Assembly: GCA_963751395.1 (NCBI GenBank)
Contig: CAVVUC010000002.1
Coordinates: 434,001 to 498,000 of the forward strand
From: CAVVUC01 sp963751395
GTDB lineage: Bacteria > Verrucomicrobiota > Verrucomicrobiia > Chthoniobacterales > Chthoniobacteraceae
Reading direction: 5' to 3'
Length of the DNA stretch: 64,000 bases
Shown here: positions 44,076 through 56,600 of the stretch, piece by piece
How the letters are laid out: each line of letters begins with the position of its first letter
How positions within the stretch are numbered: the stretch's first letter is position 1
Translations under genes and position numbers: made by a program
The notes under the pieces: generated by a model
Database searches by the model: none
What the model saw: only the letters and a program-made list of their open reading frames with translations
Told to the model about the DNA's origin: nothing

Positions 44076-44140
44076 TCCGAACAGTGTTATTGAGCCGCGC
44101 GCGGCAATTGCAGGTAAAATGCCGCGCGCGGCATAACTCC
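44076..44140 (-). repeat. Palindromic site upstream of the cassette genes
   Basis: Two copies of the self-complementary GCCGCGCGCGGC about 17 bases apart, bracketed by GTTAT and ATAAC, followed on the minus strand by CTGTTCGGA just before the first cassette gene. It may be the first recombination site of the array or a simple hairpin pair. The AACAAG entry motif seen in sites 1-4 is absent. Confidence 0.4.
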
Positions 44141-44278
44141 TGCAAATGCCGCACAAAAGGGCAAAAACTGCTGCCGACGTTTCATCCAAGCAAGTTGGAC
44201 TCCGGTAACATGGGGTCAAGAAAAGATTGCTCTAAATCCAGACGGCTGGGGCCTCCCGCGCCCGGTCGTTTGATTTTT

Positions 44279-45547
44279 TCATCCGCCCGCCGGAATTGCG
44301 CCGAGTTCGCCGGTGCTTCGTGCGTGGCGGCCATAGACCCACTCGAAAATCGGCGAGGTCATCAAGGTCGTGACAATGGCCATGAGGACGAGCATCGAGA
44401 ACAGCGCCGGCCCGATGACGCCTTTTTGCAGGCCGATGTTGATGATGATCAACTCCATGAGGCCGCGCGCATTCATCAGCGTGCCGACGGCCAGCGCGGT
44501 GCGGTTGTCCTCGCCATGCAGTCGCGCCGCCGCCCAGCAGGCGACGCCTTTTCCGCCGATGGATGCCGCGAGGATGACGAGCGCGACGAGCAGCATTTTC
44601 GGATCGGAGACCAGGTCGAGCCGCGTGCGCAGGCCGGAGAAGGTGAAGAACATCGGGAGCAGCAGCACGACGGCGAACGACTCGATTTTGCGGCGCAGTT
44701 CGTCGGCGAAAAATCCGCGCGGCATCGCCGTGCCGAGCAGGAATCCGCCGAAGACGGCGTGGATGCCGATGGCGTCCATGGCCCACGCCGCAAGGCAGAA
44801 GATCATGAGCACGACGGCGAAGACCGTGTGGCTGATCGCTTTTTCCCGCTCGACGATCCGGCCCAGCGGCGCGAGCAGACGGCGGCCGGCGAGCGTCATG
44901 AAAAGCGCGTAGGCGATGCCGCCGCCGATCGCTTTCATCGCGACCATCGCGCCGCCGCCGAACGTGGCCAGCACGATGGCCAGCACACACCACGCGGCGG
45001 CGTCGTCGATCGCGCCCGCCGCGAGTGCGAGCGTCCCGAGCGCGGTTCCTGCGAGGCCGCGTTCGGAGATGATCCGCGCCAGCATTGGGAACGCCGTGAT
45101 CGCGATGGCCGCGCCGAGGAAAAGGATCGCCTCGAACGCGCGCGCTTTTTCGGAGAACAAACCGGGCATCGTCATGAGCCACGGCGCGAGCAGGACCGCG
45201 AGCGCGAACGGCGCGGCCATGCCCGCGACTGACACCGAAGCGGCGCTCCGCAGGCGATGGCGGAAATGATCCACGCGGAATTCCATCCCGACGAGAAACA
45301 TGTAAAGCCCCACCCCGAATTGCGCGCCGACGTAGAGCATTTTGAGCGTGTCCTTCGGAAAAAGAGCCTGCTGCATTTCCGGAAAAAAGTGACCGAAAAG
45401 CGACGGCCCGATCAGCACGCCGGCGATCATCTCGCCAACCACCTGCGTCTGTCCGATGCGCCGCGCCAGCACTCCGACAAGACGGCAGACGCCGAGGATG
45501 ACGGCCATTTGCAGGAAGAAATAAATGGAGAGCTGCTCGAACGACAC
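44279..45547 (-). CDS. CPA2-family cation/proton antiporter
   Basis: A 422-residue membrane protein with about 12 hydrophobic segments. It starts MSFEQLSIYFFLQMAVILG, and has VVGEMIAGVLIGPSLFG (the first conserved CPA2 loop), GMEFRVDHF, ALAAGAIDDAAAWCVLA with the two ion-binding Asp residues (IDDAAAW), VFGGFLLGTAMPR and LMNARGLMELIIINIG. It exchanges sodium or potassium for protons at the cytoplasmic membrane. There is no regulatory RCK/TrkA domain at the C-terminus. Upstream 195 bases to the tRNA contain no other gene. Confidence 0.93.
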   Translation of the reverse strand: MSFEQLSIYFFLQMAVILGVCRLVGVLARRIGQTQVVGEMIAGVLIGPSLFGHFFPEMQQALFPKDTLKMLYVGAQFGVGLYMFLVGMEFRVDHFRHRLRSAASVSVAGMAAPFALAVLLAPWLMTMPGLFSEKARAFEAILFLGAAIAITAFPMLARIISERGLAGTALGTLALAAGAIDDAAAWCVLAIVLATFGGGAMVAMKAIGGGIAYALFMTLAGRRLLAPLGRIVEREKAISHTVFAVVLMIFCLAAWAMDAIGIHAVFGGFLLGTAMPRGFFADELRRKIESFAVVLLLPMFFTFSGLRTRLDLVSDPKMLLVALVILAASIGGKGVACWAAARLHGEDNRTALAVGTLMNARGLMELIIINIGLQKGVIGPALFSMLVLMAIVTTLMTSPIFEWVYGRHARSTGELGAIPAGG

Positions 45548-45743
45548 GGGCGCAAAACTCGCCGCAAGCGTGTGGTTTTCAAAGCGAATTCTGGCCGATC
45601 TTCAATCTCGAAAACCGCCATTGCAGAAATCGCCATGGATCGCATCGTCGGATGAAAAAGTTTGCCGGACTCGAAAAAGTTGTGGAATCGCGGCCTCAAC
45701 GAATCGAAGATCGGAGCGTTCGCCAATCGGATGATTGCTTTCC

Positions 45744-45816
45744 GTGCCTGTAGCTCAATTGGATAGAGCTTCTGACTTCGGATCAGACGGCTGGGGGTTC
45801 GAATCCCTCCAGGCAC
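45744..45816 (+). tRNA. tRNA-Arg (TCG)
   Basis: A complete cloverleaf of 73 bases: acceptor GTGCCTG / CAGGCAC, D-arm GCTC/GAGC, anticodon stem TCTGA/TCAGA with loop CTTCGGA (anticodon TCG) and T-arm GGGGG / CCCTC around TTCGAAT. CCA is not encoded. It lies 157 bases before an insertion sequence. Confidence 0.95.
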
Positions 45817-46051
45817 AGTAGCGCCATTCCGGCTGGGAGGCGATTTTTCCCGGACTTTGCCTGCCGAGTAGTTGAAGCAAATGCCCGCCCTTGAGAACTC
45901 TGTCGGGTGGCATCGACAACTCGCTCTCTCAGCAGGTCTTAACAACATTCTGGCAACGCCCCGAAATTCTAATGTCGGGGCCTGTTCAAAAGTGGACTGA
46001 GACGGTTCAAAAGTGGAATTCTCACTTTGGGGTGCATATTCAAGTTGACTC

Positions 46052-46120
46052 CCGCATAAATGCAGGCTCGGAGGAGGCCGGAGCGGAGCGGAGGCCGACG
46101 GAGAGCCTGCATTTATGCGG
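46052..46120 (+). promoter_or_regulatory. Long hairpin over the transposase start codon
   Basis: Eighteen bases at 46052-46069 are perfectly complementary to 46103-46120, and the transposase ATG (46115) lies in the second arm. In RNA reading in from outside, this stem would hide the start codon, the same principle that protects other insertion sequences from read-through transcription. Confidence 0.6.
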
Positions 46121-47365
46121 CGGCCCTCCCCTCCCGAGGCGGAAGCATGTCAGCTTTCTTTGATCGCGCTCTCTGCGCATTACACACCATCTTCCTGCCT
46201 TGAAAAGAAACAGATCATCCACCGCCTGCCGCCGCGTTTTGTGCTCCGCATCCTTGCCGATTTCAATGACGGGGACCTCGACGCATCTGCGGCCGCCAGA
46301 CATTTAGGCATCGGCAAATCCCGCCTCTATGAGCTGCGGAGCGACTACCTGAGCAGCAGAAGGACCTGCCAACCCAAAGCCAGCGGCGGCGGACATGGCC
46401 GCGTTTGGCCCGAAAAAGTCAGGGCATTCCTTCAAGACTTCCTGCCCTTGCAGAACCCGCCCAACTACCAACTCGTGGCTGACGAACTTCTCCGCCTCTG
46501 CAACTTCAAGCGGGCGAGATCCAGCGTTGAAGTTCATGTCAAAACGCACTTCTCCCACCTCGTCCCTGCCGTCGCGCGAAAACAGCGCGCCTGCCGCCGC
46601 TTCCGCCGCGCACACATCGGAGAGCTTTATCAGCACGACAGTTCCATCCACCAATGGTGGCCCGCCGCCGCCAAACAAATCCTTCTGCTCACCGTCGATG
46701 ACCATTCCGGCTTCAATGTTGCCGGACGTTTCGTCTCTGCCGACACAACATGGAATCACTTCTGCCACCTCCGCGCCGCTTTCGAAATCCACGGGTTGCC
46801 AGACGCTGTTTACACTGACGCATTGAGTCTCTTTGGCCCGAGCTCTGCCAACGACCATAGCGATCCGAGAAGCGAGTTCCAACGCGCCCTGCTTGGCCTT
46901 GGCGTAGCTCACCTTGTCGCTCCGACTCCCCAGGCCAAAGGCAAGATCGAACGCCGATTTGGCACTTTCCAGAAACGCATCGTCACTCTCCTGGCTCACG
47001 CCAGAGTTCAGACTTGGGAGCATGCCGATGAAGTCCTCCAAATGGAAATCAGCCGCCAGAACCGCACTCGCCAACGCAGCACCGGCAGGATCCCTCAGGA
47101 TGTCTGGGAAAATGCCCTGCCGCAAAACAGGGGTCATCTTCGCCCACCACCTCCTTCCAGCCTGCTGGATCTCCACCTTTCCCTCCGCGCAATGCGCCGG
47201 GTCAACAATGACCAGACCATCGACTTTGAAGGCCAAAATTATGAAATCGCAACCACCGCACGCCAATCGGTCGCCATCATACATCACCCGAACCGGAAAT
47301 TTTGGGTTCTCGAGCATCCGCCAAAAGATGTATGGCCCTGTGTATTAGGTGCTTTCAGCTTGTGA
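46115..47365 (+). CDS. IS transposase, integrase-core (rve) type
   Basis: A 416-residue protein. A helix-turn-helix region (DASAAARHLGIGKSRLYELR) precedes the catalytic core, in which the first Asp is in ELYQHDSSIHQ, the second in DAVYTDALSLFG and the Glu in QAKGKIERRFGTFQKR. LLTVDDHSGFNVAG is the strand after the first Asp. The C-terminal beta domain (DQTIDFEGQNYEI) is typical of IS481/ISNCY-type transposases. The ATG at 46115 sits in a hairpin; later in-frame Met residues are absent before the helix-turn-helix. Confidence 0.88.
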   Translation: MRRPSPPEAEACQLSLIALSAHYTPSSCLEKKQIIHRLPPRFVLRILADFNDGDLDASAAARHLGIGKSRLYELRSDYLSSRRTCQPKASGGGHGRVWPEKVRAFLQDFLPLQNPPNYQLVADELLRLCNFKRARSSVEVHVKTHFSHLVPAVARKQRACRRFRRAHIGELYQHDSSIHQWWPAAAKQILLLTVDDHSGFNVAGRFVSADTTWNHFCHLRAAFEIHGLPDAVYTDALSLFGPSSANDHSDPRSEFQRALLGLGVAHLVAPTPQAKGKIERRFGTFQKRIVTLLAHARVQTWEHADEVLQMEISRQNRTRQRSTGRIPQDVWENALPQNRGHLRPPPPSSLLDLHLSLRAMRRVNNDQTIDFEGQNYEIATTARQSVAIIHHPNRKFWVLEHPPKDVWPCVLGAFSL

Positions 47366-47631
47366 AAATAGTCCACTTTTGAACCGGCGAGAATTCCACT
47401 TTTGAACCGTCGCCGACACGCCCCGAAATTCTAATTGACAAAATTCTCGCGAATCTCTAAAAACCACCACGGTTTGAGAATCATTGGGTCCCCAAACTTC
47501 ATGTATTCATTCATCCCCAGAGCTTTTCTGTGTGTCGGTCGCCCCGACATGGCAGGTCTCTTTTCCAGACTTCTCCCCTTAACTTTTCCATCAATTCCTC
47601 ACCCAACCCGCAGTAAGAAAATCGCCAAACC

Positions 47632-50600
47632 ATGAAAACAAAAATCCAGTCCTCAATCCTCGCCGCCTCATCCCGCCGATTTCCGCTTTTCGCATTCATC
47701 CCTCCGCATTCCGTTCTCCTCCTCCTCGCCGCTGTTTTCCTGCTGCTCGGGCAGGGGAGCAATGCCTGGGCTGCGAACTATTATTGGGACATGAACGGTA
47801 CCACGCTGGGCTCGGCTACGGGTAGTGCATTGGCAACCGGAACTTGGAACTCGACCAACACAAACTGGACCACCAACGTGTCAGGCACCACCGCTACAGT
47901 GGCTTGGGTGGCCGACAGCGATGCCTTCTTTTCCGCAGGCACCGATGCGACGGGGTCGTTTGTTATATTCACGGGCTCCGGAGTGAATCTGAGTGCCAAC
48001 AGTCTCACTTTCGAGGAGGGCACTGTTTCCATTGGTGGAGCCAGCAACAACAACCTCACTCTTACCGGCTCAGGCAACATCACGGTCAATAGCGGTGCCT
48101 TTGCGGAAATTGGCAATGGCACCACGATGAACCTTTCGGGCACGGCGGGCATTACCAAGCTCGGCGCGGGCACGTTGAGCATAAAGCCCTTCGATGGGAT
48201 GACCTTTACCGGTGGAGTTCGCGTGAACGCCGGGAAGTTGCTCGTTGACTATTCAAGTTTCAGCAGCACGCCGATCAACATCATCCCCAGCTCCAATGTC
48301 CTCTCGCTTGGTGGGGGCACGCTGGAACTGAAGCAGAAGAATAACACTGCAACGACAGGAACCTTCGCCAGTTCCACGATTGCCGCAGGTGCTTCCAGTG
48401 TGATTGCCACCAGCCAGGGGGGCACAAACGCATTGGTTGTGAACCTTCAGGCCCTCACCCGCAACGCGGGCGGGGTGGTCGATTTCACCAACCCGACCGG
48501 CACACTCTCAGGCTCGAACTCCATCCAGACCTCCACGGGTGTTTCCTCGACCATCCTCACCGACAGCGGCGTCGCCTATGCCACCGTTGGCGGCAGCGAC
48601 TGGGCGGCCAAGGATTCCACCAACGCATGGATCGTGGGGCTTTCCTCGATTGGCGGCGGATACACCAATTCCACAACCACAGTGCTTTCCGGCAACGCCG
48701 ACGTTGCCAGTGGAATTGATACGACATTGTCCAGTGACGCATCCATTACCACGCTGCGCTTCAACCAGGCGGAAGCGCGCACCATCACGCTGAACCCCGG
48801 GGTCACGCTCACCACCGGTGGCATCCTTGTCACTAGCACTGTGGGGAACAACCTCAGCACCATCACCAGCGGCACGCTCCGCAGCGCCGCGACCGTCGCC
48901 AACAAGGATCTCGTCATCATCAACAACGACCCCAGCAACTTCCTGACCATCGGTTCGGTCATCGCCGATGCCACCGCCGGTGCCACCGGCCTCACCAAGT
49001 CCGGTGCCGGAACGGTGGTTCTCACCGGATCGAACGCCTACACCGGAGGCGGATCAGTGTTTGCGGGCACCTTGGTGTTCGGCAACTCCAATGCCAAACC
49101 GGCCACAGGGACCGTGACCGTCGCGAATACCAACGCCGCCACGATTGGCCTCGGGGTCGGCTCGTCGCCCACCTATTTCACGGCGACGGACGTCGATGCG
49201 CTTCTGTCCGGCACGATGACCAACGTGTCGAATCCGGGCGCGTCGATCGTTGGCATTGACACCAGTGCGGGCGACTTCAACTATGCCAGCGACACCGGCA
49301 CAAACACCAGGGGCATTGCAAAGCTGGGTGCCAACACCCTCACGATGAGCGGCAGCAACACGTTCAACCAGCTCATCTTGGTCCGGGCCGGCACCCTGAA
49401 GGCGGGCAGTTCGACCGCTTTCAACAACACAGGCCCGCTGACATTGGTCAATGCTTCGGGCGCGGCGTTCGACCTCAATGGCTTCAACGCCTCTTTCACG
49501 AACGTGACGACGGGAACAACCGGCAACACCATCACAACCACCGGTGCCGGCAGCGGCACCGATACGCTGACCATTTCCAATTTTTCGGCAAGCATGGGGG
49601 CGCTTTTTACGGATGGCACCGCACGCAAACTCGCGCTGAATCTAACCGGTGGCAACACCAACACCCCTCTGACCAACAATCAAAACACCTTCTCTGGGGG
49701 GCTTTACCTTGGCACGGCTCTCCGGCTGCAACCCACCGCCGATTCGGTCGGCACACAGGGGAACATCACCAGCTCGCGGTGGGGCAAAGGCACCATTACG
49801 ATTGGAGGCTCGGCCGTTAGCGGTAGCGGGGCGCAAATCTACTTTAATGCAGCCAATACCACGATCCTCAACGACATCATTGTGGACACCAATTCGGGCA
49901 ATGGCAGCCGTTCGGGGTCCGTCCGGGTTTCTTCAACCAACAACGTAATTGCCGGAAACATTAATGCGAATCAGGCGGCCGCGACCTTCAGTGCTGATGC
50001 TACCGCCTCACTCACACTGACGGGCAGGATCACCGGCACGAACGGCCTGACGGCGAACATTTCAAGTGGCTCGACGCCTTGGACTTTGACGCTGAACAAC
50101 CTCACGGGCAGTCCAAGCGACTACCAAGGAACGACGACGATCGGAAGCGCCCCGACCACGTTGAAACTTGGTGCCGCTGATCAAATCCCCAATGGAACCG
50201 GGAAGGGGAACGTGTCCGTCACCGGCACATTCGATCTCAACGGCTACAACGAAACCATCAACGGCCTTTCGGGAGCCGGCACGGTGAATAATGTCGTCGC
50301 AACCGGCAGCAGTTCCAACACCCTGACACTCGGCGACGGCGACGCCACCGCGAGCTTTACTGGCAGGATCCTCAACACCTCCGGCACGCTGGGCGTTACG
50401 AAGATCGGCACCGGAACTCAGACTCTCTCCGGCAGCAACACCTACACCGGACCCACGAGTATCAATGGCGGAATACTGAAGGCGGCGAACGCCAACGTCC
50501 TGGCCACCACCGGAACGATCACGGTGAGCAACGCAGGCTCAACGCTCGCAGTGAACTACGGCGGCGCTTCGGACTTCACCGAGGCGCAGGTCGTCACGCT

Positions 50601-53600
50601 TCTGGCAAAGACATCATTCGCTTCCAGCGCGACGGCGTTTGGCCTCGACACCACAAATGCGAGCGGCACCTACAATGGTGTCCTCTCGATGCCGGCCGGC
50701 TTTACGAAACTGGGTTCCAATACCCTGACCCTTACCGCCACCAACACCTACACGGGTGCAACGACGATTTCGGCCGGGACGCTGAGCATTTCGACTGACA
50801 ACAATATTGTTGGAACCGCCTCGGCTCTTGTCTTTGATGGCGGCACGCTACAGGTGACGGGCACAAGCCTGACCAGCCTTAACCCGGGGCGCACGACCAC
50901 CTTCAACAGCGGGAAGGCTGTCGGATTCGACATCGCGGATTCGACGAACAACTTTACCGTAAGTCAGGCGATCAACTCAGGCACGGGCGCGCTTTCCAAG
51001 AGCGGGTCTGGTGTGCTCACGCTTACCGGTTCGAGCACCTTCACCGGAAATACCACGATCAACGGCGGCAAGATTATTCTGGCCAACGCCGATGCCATCG
51101 GGGCAGCCGGGCAAAAGGTGCGGATCAACACCGGCGGCACCTTGGAATACGCCACGAATGGGCCAGCCAATTCATACATCCTCGACATGGGTAGCGGCAA
51201 CAGCGGGACCATCATCCTCAATCATGTGAATGGCGGCGTGGGCCTTTCCCAACCCATGGGCTATTCCACTCTCGGCAACTCAACTCTGAATCTTGAAACC
51301 GGTGCCAATGTGACCACCGGCACTGCCAACCTCGCATTCAGTGGAATTATCCTCTCGGCGGGTGCTGCGGGCACTTTGTCCCTCAACCCCAATACAGCCA
51401 CGATCCTGGTCTCCGGCTCCATTTACAGCTCCACCAACTTCGCGAAGACCCTTGGCCTCGGCGGAACAACAGCAGGCAACGAGATTTCAGGCGAGATCGC
51501 CAACGTAACCAACACGGTCTCAGTGCTCAAGAGCGGCTCCAGCACATGGACCCTCTCCGGTCCAAACACCTACACGGGCACCACGACTGTCAGGGAAGGA
51601 ACACTGACCCTTTCCGGCCCGCGGACAGGCTCTTCCGGCGCGATCACGGTTTCTGACACCAATGGCTTCAGCGCTGTCCTGAACATCCAGGACGGTTCAT
51701 TCAATCTGGGTGCCAACAACTTCAATGTGGGCTTCAACGCGACTTCGGCAGCCACCGGCACAGTGAACCAGAGCGGCGGCACCGTCAGCTTCACCAGCGG
51801 CAACGCACTGTTGGTCGGCCAGAACACCGTAGCCAACCAGGGTATTTACAACCTGAGCGGCGGCAGCATCACTACGTTTGCCAGCACTAGCCGGGGCATC
51901 ATGCTCGGTGTGAATACGGGTGCCTACGGCGGCACCTTCAACCTGAGCGGTTCCGGCGTGCTGAACATGACCGCCGCCTCGGGCGGAGGCGGGGATGCCA
52001 CCCTCCAGATTGGCCGATACGATCCGACGGCGAACGGCACAACGAACCTGTTTAACCAGACTGGCGGCACAGCCAATGTTGGTTATCTCTCCATTGGCGG
52101 TGCTGGAACGACGGGCACCGGGATCAACTCCACGCTGACTCTGACCGGCGGCACATTCTCGGCCAACCAGTTTCCGCGTCTGGCCGCAGGCAACGACAAC
52201 ACTGCCGTGATCAATATTGGCGGCTCCGCCGACGTCACGCTGCCCGCGTTCCCGATCACCCGCGGCAGCAACTCCACGGTTACCGTTTACATCGACGGCG
52301 GCACCCTGCGTCCGAAAGCGACCAGCCCCGCTTACATGGGCGGCCTTACCAATGCATACATCAAAGCAGGCGGACTGAACCTGGATTTGAGCACAAATGA
52401 CATCACCATATCGCAGAACCTGCTCACCGATGGAACCTCGACCGGCGGAGGTTTGACGAAAGCTGGCAGCGGGAAGCTGACGCTTGCAGGGCAGAGCACC
52501 TATACCGGCGCGACCACCATCAACGACGGCACATTGGCAATAACCGGCAGCGGTTCAATCAATAGCACCAGCGGCATCGCAGTGAACAATTCCTCCCTGA
52601 CGAAGCTGGTGCAAAACAGTTCGGTGGCCATTTCGGTTCCCGTCGCAATCAACGTGGGCACGCTGACCGGCAACGGCTCGATCGGCACCGTGACGGTTGC
52701 TGACAGCGGCTATAATTACGTCTCCAACAACGACGGGGCGGCGGGAGCCTCGCTGACAATCGGATCGCTGACCTTCAATGGCCAGGCGACGGTGGATCTC
52801 TACAGCAATAGCACGACCGCTCCGTTGATCACGACTTCGCTTGCCAGCAATGCGGCGGGCACGGTGACGATCAACGCCAACGCGGCAGCATGGCTGAACG
52901 ACACCAACTACGATCTGATCAGCTACACCGGCACCATCGGCGGAGGAGGCCTCAGCCAGTTTGCGTTGGGAACAGTAACCGGCCTCAGTTCGCGCCAGTC
53001 ATATACTTTTGGAAATTCCGCCACGGCAATTACGCTGGCGATTTCGGGGGCGGATCTGATTTGGACCGGCTCGCAAAGCAGCGCATGGACGACCGGAGCG
53101 GTGGGTGGAGCCAAGAACTGGGTCCTGTCCGGAACAGCAGGCACGCCCGATGAATTCCTGGCGTCTGACAACGTGGTCTTCACCGGCAGCGCGGTGAACT
53201 ACACGGTGGACATCACCGACGGCAACGTGAATCCCAACCTGACGACATTCACCGGCGGAAGCAACTACCTGCTGCAGAGCGGTAGCGGCTACGGCATCTC
53301 CAACGGCTCTCTTGTCAAGAGCGGAGCCGGGACGCTGACGATCACCAACACGAACAGCTACATGGGCGGAACCACGCTTGATGGCGGCACGATCAACGTG
53401 AACAACGCCGCGGCCTTGGGAGACAGCAGCGGGGCGCTCACTTTCAGCGGTTCGGGGGGCACCATTCAATTGGGGGCAACGATCAGCAGTAATCGCAATT
53501 ACGTGATGAACGCCGCCGGCACCCTCGATACCAACGGGTATGACCTTGCACACAGCGGTGTGATCAGCGGCACGGCGGGCCTCGCAAAGACCGGCGCGGG

Positions 53601-56600
53601 CACCCTGACCCTGGCAGGCTCCAGCACATTCGGCGGCGCCTTCACCATCAGCCAGGGCACAGTGATCGCACAGAACAACCTTGCTTTCGGAGGCACCACT
53701 AATGGCGTTACGGTTTCGCCGGGCACGACGCTTGATCTTGGCGGCAGCATGAATTCAGACAGCCTCAACCTCGGCGCGGAAGTCTTCACGGTTTCCGGGA
53801 CGGGCGTTGGCGGGCTGGGTGCGATCGTGAACAGCGGTTCCAACCAACAAATCAATGCGATTGCCAAAATTGTTCTGGCGGGCCCAACAACCTTTGGCGG
53901 AACGAAACGGTGGGATATGCGCAACAATTCGCCGTCTCTCGACTTCGGTGGTTTCACTCTGACCAAGACCGGGAGCAATGTGATTGCGCTGGTCGGGGTT
54001 ACCGGCACAAACGCCGGCAACATCGACATTCAGCAGGGCACGTTTGGAGTCCAGACCTCCAGCAATCTCGGCGGGAGTTCGGCCAACGCCATCACCGTGC
54101 GCAGCGGCGCGACGCTGGAGATGTACCAAGCGGCCGCAGCAATTCCGTGGACGATCAATCTCGAGAATGGCTCCACGGTTTATGGTGAAGCTGGCACTGG
54201 AACGCAGAACACGCTCTCCGGTCCGGTGACATTGAGTGGAAGCACCACGCTGAATGCCACGGGCGTGATGACCATCAGCGGAGAGGTTTCGGGCGTCGGC
54301 GGCTCAATCGACAAAACAGGCGGCAGCACACTCACCCTCTCCGGCAGCAACAGCTACGACGGACTCACCACGGTTACCGCTGGAGTGCTGGCTGTTCAGC
54401 ACCCGAACGCGCTCGGCTCAACCGCCGCAGGGACCACCGTGATCAGCGGCGGACAGTTGGAGGTGGCCAACGGCGTAACGATTTCTGGAGAGGCAGTCAC
54501 CCTAAACGGAGGTGGCAGTATATTCTTCGGCGCATTGCGCAGTGGCAGCGGCAATGGCATCTGGGACGGGCAGGTCACGCTCGGTGATTCAGCCGTGCGA
54601 ATTGGCGCACTGGCAGGAACCACACTGACCGTGACCGGCAGCATCGTGAATGGTGGCGGAAGCAGCATTCAGATTTCCGGCCAGAGCGGGACCGGCGTGG
54701 TCATTCTGAATCCGACCGGCACAAACCTCTACAGCGGCACGACCGGGATCGTCCGCGGCATTCTGAGGCTCGGCAAGACAGACGCACTCCCAACTGGAAC
54801 CGTATTGGACGTCGATTCCGCCTCGACCGTTTCCGATGCGGCAACATTCGACTTGGCCGGGTTCAACCAGACCGTTTCGGCGCTTCAACTCAGTGCCACG
54901 AGCAACATCACCGGCCTGATCACCAACAGCGTCAGCGGGACCACTTCGACATTGACGGTGAACCAGGCGGTGAACACCAGCTTTGGAGGGGTGATTGAAA
55001 GCGGTTCGGGAACCGTCGCGCTGGTCAAGTCGGGTGCCGGTAACCTGACACTTACCGGCTCGAACACCTACACTGGCCTCACCGACATTCAGGGCGGCAC
55101 GCTCTCCCTCGGTCGTGCCACCAGCACGCTGGCCGACACGGCACCTGTGCAGGTGAGTGGCGGCACGCTCGATGTGGCCCAGTCCGATACCGTGGGAACC
55201 GTAACGCTGCTCAGCGGCACCATCTCCGGCGCGAACACCTTGACGGGCAGTTCCTACGCGGTGGAGAGCGGGGTGATCAGCGCGAAGCTCTCCGGCACCG
55301 CAGTCCTCACCAAGACCACGGGCGGGACGGTGGCGCTCACCGGCAGCAACAGCTACACGGGTGCCACAATCATCAGTAGCGGCACGTTGCAGATCGGCAG
55401 CGGCAGCACGACCGGCTCGCTCTCCGGGAGCAGCGCGATCACGGACAATGCCGTGCTGGTTTTCAACCGCACCGATACGGTGACACAAGGAACCAATTTT
55501 GGAACCATCATCGGCGGGACCGGCTCTGTGATCCAAGTCGGAAGCGGATCCTTGGTGCTTAACGGATCGAATGGATTCAGTGGCGGTGCGGTGGTTTCTG
55601 GCATTGGCAAAATTGCGCTGCAAAACAGCAATGGCCTGGGCTCTGGCACCCTGCAGTTGAATAGCATCCGAAACGACACGACCAGCAGTCTTGATCTTAG
55701 CGGCAGCATCAACGTCGCCAATGCCATCACCATCGACGCCAGCACGGGCCGGAACAACATTTACAGCACCTCCGGCTCCAACACGCTCAGCGGTCCGATT
55801 ACCATCAACAATAATGCCGGCTTCTTTCAGCTTATCGGTAACAACGCCTCGGACAACAAGTTGATGACGGTGAGCGGGAACATCAGTGCGGCCACCTTCG
55901 CAACCAACCTCTCCTTCCGCGGCACCTCCACGGGTGGCGGATTAATTTCGGGCACGTTCAGCGCCCCTAGCACCATCTTGGACTTCAACGGTGCGACGAA
56001 TTGGACGATCACCTCGACCGGGAACAACTGGGGTGCGACCACCGGCATCTTGAGCACTGGCAACCTCATTTTGGGAGCCAGCAATGCCCTCGATTCCGGT
56101 GCCAAGTTGGATCATTCCGGTGCGGGCGACCTGGACCTCAATGGCTACAACCAGTCGATCGCCGGTCTGAATCGATCGCCCGCAGTCGCCGGGGCACAGA
56201 TCACCAACAACTCGGCCACTACCGATTCCCAGTTGACGCTTGTCGGCCTCAGCGCGGATTACACCTACGCCAATGTGATCGTCAATGGCACAAACGGGCG
56301 CACGGTTTCGCTGGTCATGAACAGCGCGGGCCGCACGCAGATTCTGAGCGGATCGAACACCTACACCGGCCTCACCGACGTTCAGGGCGGCACGCTTTCT
56401 CTCGGACGCAATGGCGGCACACTTGCCGACACGGCACCTGTGCAGGTGAGCGGCGGCACGCTCGATGTGGCCCAGTCCGACACGGTCGGTGCAGTGACAC
56501 TGCTCAGCGGCACCATCTCCGGCGCGAACACCTTGACGGGTAGTTCCTATGCGGTGGAGAGCGGCTCGATCAGCGCGAAGCTGGCAGGTGCCGGCGTGGC

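Larger units (their letters stand above)
45973..47418 (+). mobile_element. Complete insertion sequence with DDE (rve) transposase
   Basis: 1446 bases, starting TGTCGGGGC and ending with the complement TGTCGGCG when read from the other side. Each end carries two copies of GTTCAAAAGTGGA, probably transposase-binding sites. The same 16 bases, CGCCCCGAAATTCTAA, flank the element at 45957-45972 and 47419-47434, as a target duplication or target-site repeat. Both ends and the gene look intact, so the element may be active. Confidence 0.85.

Noticed and set aside
43952..45232. Plus-strand open frame of 426 codons
   Set aside because: Antisense to the antiporter; the translation is a low-complexity Arg/Glu/His-rich sequence without motifs.
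47435..47635. Small frame of 66 codons before the giant gene
   Set aside because: It starts at the edge of the IS flank, has no family resemblance and overlaps the start of the giant gene; more likely leader sequence.
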